Assembly: GCA_030867875.1 (NCBI GenBank)
Contig: JAOWCC010000577.1
Coordinates: forward strand, 2,372,660-2,436,659
From: Actinernus sp. WN-2022
Taxonomy: Eukaryota > Cnidaria > Anthozoa > Actiniaria > Actinernidae
Reading direction: 5' to 3'
DNA length: 64,000 bases
In this document: positions 62,279 to 64,000 of the stretch, piece after piece
Numbering within the stretch: position 1 is the first letter of the stretch
Layout: every line of letters begins with the position of its first letter
Translations under genes and position numbers: made by a program
The notes under the pieces: model-generated
The model's database searches: none
What the model was told of the DNA's origin: nothing
The model's input: the letters and a program-made list of their open reading frames with translations, nothing else

Positions 62279-63321
62279 CAATCTCGTACCCAGACCCCAT
62301 TTGTTTCTTACTGCGCATGCTCGACGAAAAATTAGGGCTCTGGAAGAATTCCGATTCCGGAAGTCCGCGAATCACGGACTTCCGGCAACTCTGCGCATGC
62401 TTATCATTACGTCACCTGAGAAGTCGTTTCTTCGTGTTCGATTCTCGCTCAGCGCCTCAGATCGACCTATGTTTTGGTTTAGATTTGGAAGTTAGCCCGG
62501 TATTTTGATAGTGATATTTTGCTTGCTAGTGTCAGGGCAAGCCTTAGGGAGTCTCTTTCATCTTCTGCCGTTTTTAGTTTGGAGTTTAAGGCTTTTATAT
62601 TTTCATGCATCAAGCTCGTGTTTCGGTATCGGTGGATTCATCAGACATCATAGATTCCAGTACACGTGAAGAGGATTCATGGGGATCGAAAACTGATCGC
62701 TGAAATTGCCTTACCTGAGCCCGATGACCACACAAACAGCAACTGAATACACCATAGAAGCAAGTCAAGGCATTTTTACTTGCGATTCTCTCGTATTTAG
62801 CTCCTTGAAGGCTGGAGTTCGTTGCATTCTCATCAGTACAAACGCTTATATTTAAGCGATCAGCTATATCAGTGCCAGTTCACAAGTGTAAGAGATTTCT
62901 GCCTATAGAGCACTTACGAACAATGTTGTTAATATGGGAATGCGTAGTATTACCTATCTGTTACGGTAAATCCCTCGGCTATATCAACTGCTACTGGCGG
63001 TTGCGTTCGATTTTCGAATTCATGTACTGTATGCGATTTGAGTTGGCCGCTGAAGTGATTTGAACTCCCGATAGAATGCAAGAAAATATCTAAGAATCCC
63101 TGAAGAGATCGACAACCATTTAGGTAAAATCCAACGGTTTTTAGCGTTTAGATACCCCCAATTTTCAATGCATTTGTCCAAATAAATTATGTTTGACTTC
63201 CGGTGAAATTGCATTGTTCAGAACAGCCAATCAGAATACACAAAAATCGGATTCTTCCAGAGCCCTATTTTTTCGTCGAGCATGCGCAGTAAGAAACAAA
63301 TGGGATCTGGGTACGAGATTG
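62279..63321. mobile_element. 1.04-kb inverted-repeat element with 9-bp target duplication
   Basis: CAATCTCGTACCCAGACCCC begins an inverted end of about 75-80 bp; the complement ends at 63321. GTAACGACC lies on both sides (62270-62278, 63322-63330). The same termini (diverged) occur at 16036-16078. The internal frames are short and unrecognised; a Mutator-like source is suggested by the duplication length. Confidence 0.88.
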
Positions 63322-63330
63322 GTAACGACC

Positions 63331-64000
63331 GTGTGGGAAAAGCTAGCGCATATTAAATTCATGTTTTTGTTTATTGTGAAAAGTTTTTCCACACACGATT
63401 CCATAATTCCATCGGTTGTTGGCCTTATGTCTTCCAAAAAGCAAGCAGGATGCCCTTAGCTTGGAAAACAAGGATAAAAGAAAAGCAAAACAAGGCCAAA
63501 CAATGCATACGCCTACGAGCCAAATAGATAAATAAATAGAAGTCCTCGCAACGACAAGGGTTCGTATTTTCACTTTCAGACAGAGTGCCGAGTGGTCCAC
63601 ATCTGAACATAAAGAAGAATTGATAGGAGCCAGCCGAGAGAATATTTGTTTCCAAGAAACCCGGGCCAAGAAAGCTTACATGGAAAGTCTGATCACGGTG
63701 ACTCAGAATCGCTTGAAACGGTCTCGCTATTGCCGTGCTGTTTCAGATGCCTGCAAATCGGTGTCTCCTCTACTAACTATGCTGGCATTCGAGGCGCCTC
63801 TAGGTGTCTCTAGGTGTTCACTTTGGCTTTGTCCTTCCAGGTCTTTTTTCAAGTCACACGAGAGAACTAGAACCAAGAACTATCTAATTGTTGGAGAGGC
63901 GGGGCTTCAGATTCACGTACGATTTTTTTGAAGTGTTATTTTCTGCGCTTTCGATTTTCAACCAAAATAGAGTTTTAAAAAAGATCCCACTCAAGAGGAA
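63331..64000. other. No gene recognised
   Basis: A 103-residue open frame (63620-63931) has no feature I can name. No repeats with clear borders seen. Confidence 0.4.

Noticed and set aside
63620..63931. 103-residue frame at the end of the window
   Set aside because: No motif, no splice-supported extension.

Overview
This 64 kb window is eukaryotic, AT-rich DNA. It is almost certainly animal and most likely from a cnidarian, probably a stony coral. That placement is inferred from the intron-rich gene, the mix of LINE, Penelope, DIRS, Gypsy and foldback elements, and the recurrent TACATGTA motif; there is no marker gene here that would prove the species.

One host gene is readable. It lies on the + strand from 2294 to 23475 and is an ortholog of SH3BP2 (3BP2), an adaptor protein with an N-terminal PH domain, a proline-rich middle and a C-terminal SH2 domain. 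Eleven coding exons join in frame with GT-AG borders into a 515-residue protein. A tankyrase-type RxxP(D/E)G motif is kept across the exon 6/7 border. The SH2 domain has His where the phosphotyrosine-binding Arg is expected. The introns (up to 5.5 kb) are filled with foldback elements, a Penelope remnant, a tRNA-derived SINE, an 18-bp minisatellite of 32 units and a long near-perfect hairpin.

From 23.5 kb to the end I find no second intact host gene. 23.5-27.4 kb holds small inverted-repeat elements and a tRNA-SINE whose box A has been amplified into a 33-bp minisatellite. 27.4-31.4 kb is a composite inverted-repeat transposon with two other foldback elements inside it, one of which also carries a truncated LINE. 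31.7-39.1 kb is one old minus-strand LINE broken by a SINE, a LINE tail, a palindromic MITE and a complete 4.67 kb plus-strand LINE; the outer reading frame resumes exactly across that last insertion. 39.6-42.7 kb is a decayed DIRS-type element, abutted by a minus-strand LINE (42.7-45.8 kb) with a long EN-RT frame but a lost motif-A aspartate. 46.1-48.3 kb holds a 22-bp-period minisatellite and more LINE pieces, one with a PHD finger.

49.2-53.2 kb is the longest stretch without recognised repeats. It may hold an unrecognised transcript, with a TATA-like box and splice-like sites only. 53.3-64 kb holds a Penelope-like element whose halves lie in opposite orientation around a nested element, a 1.18 kb foldback element with a 10-bp target duplication and a second nested insertion, LINE and Gypsy pieces, and a 1.04 kb element with a 9-bp target duplication.

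I do not see a new defence or biosynthetic system. The most informative signals are the unusual SH2 domain with the conserved tankyrase motif, the layered insertions that can be read as a relative chronology, and a LINE encoding SAP, coiled-coil and SGNH-esterase-like parts.
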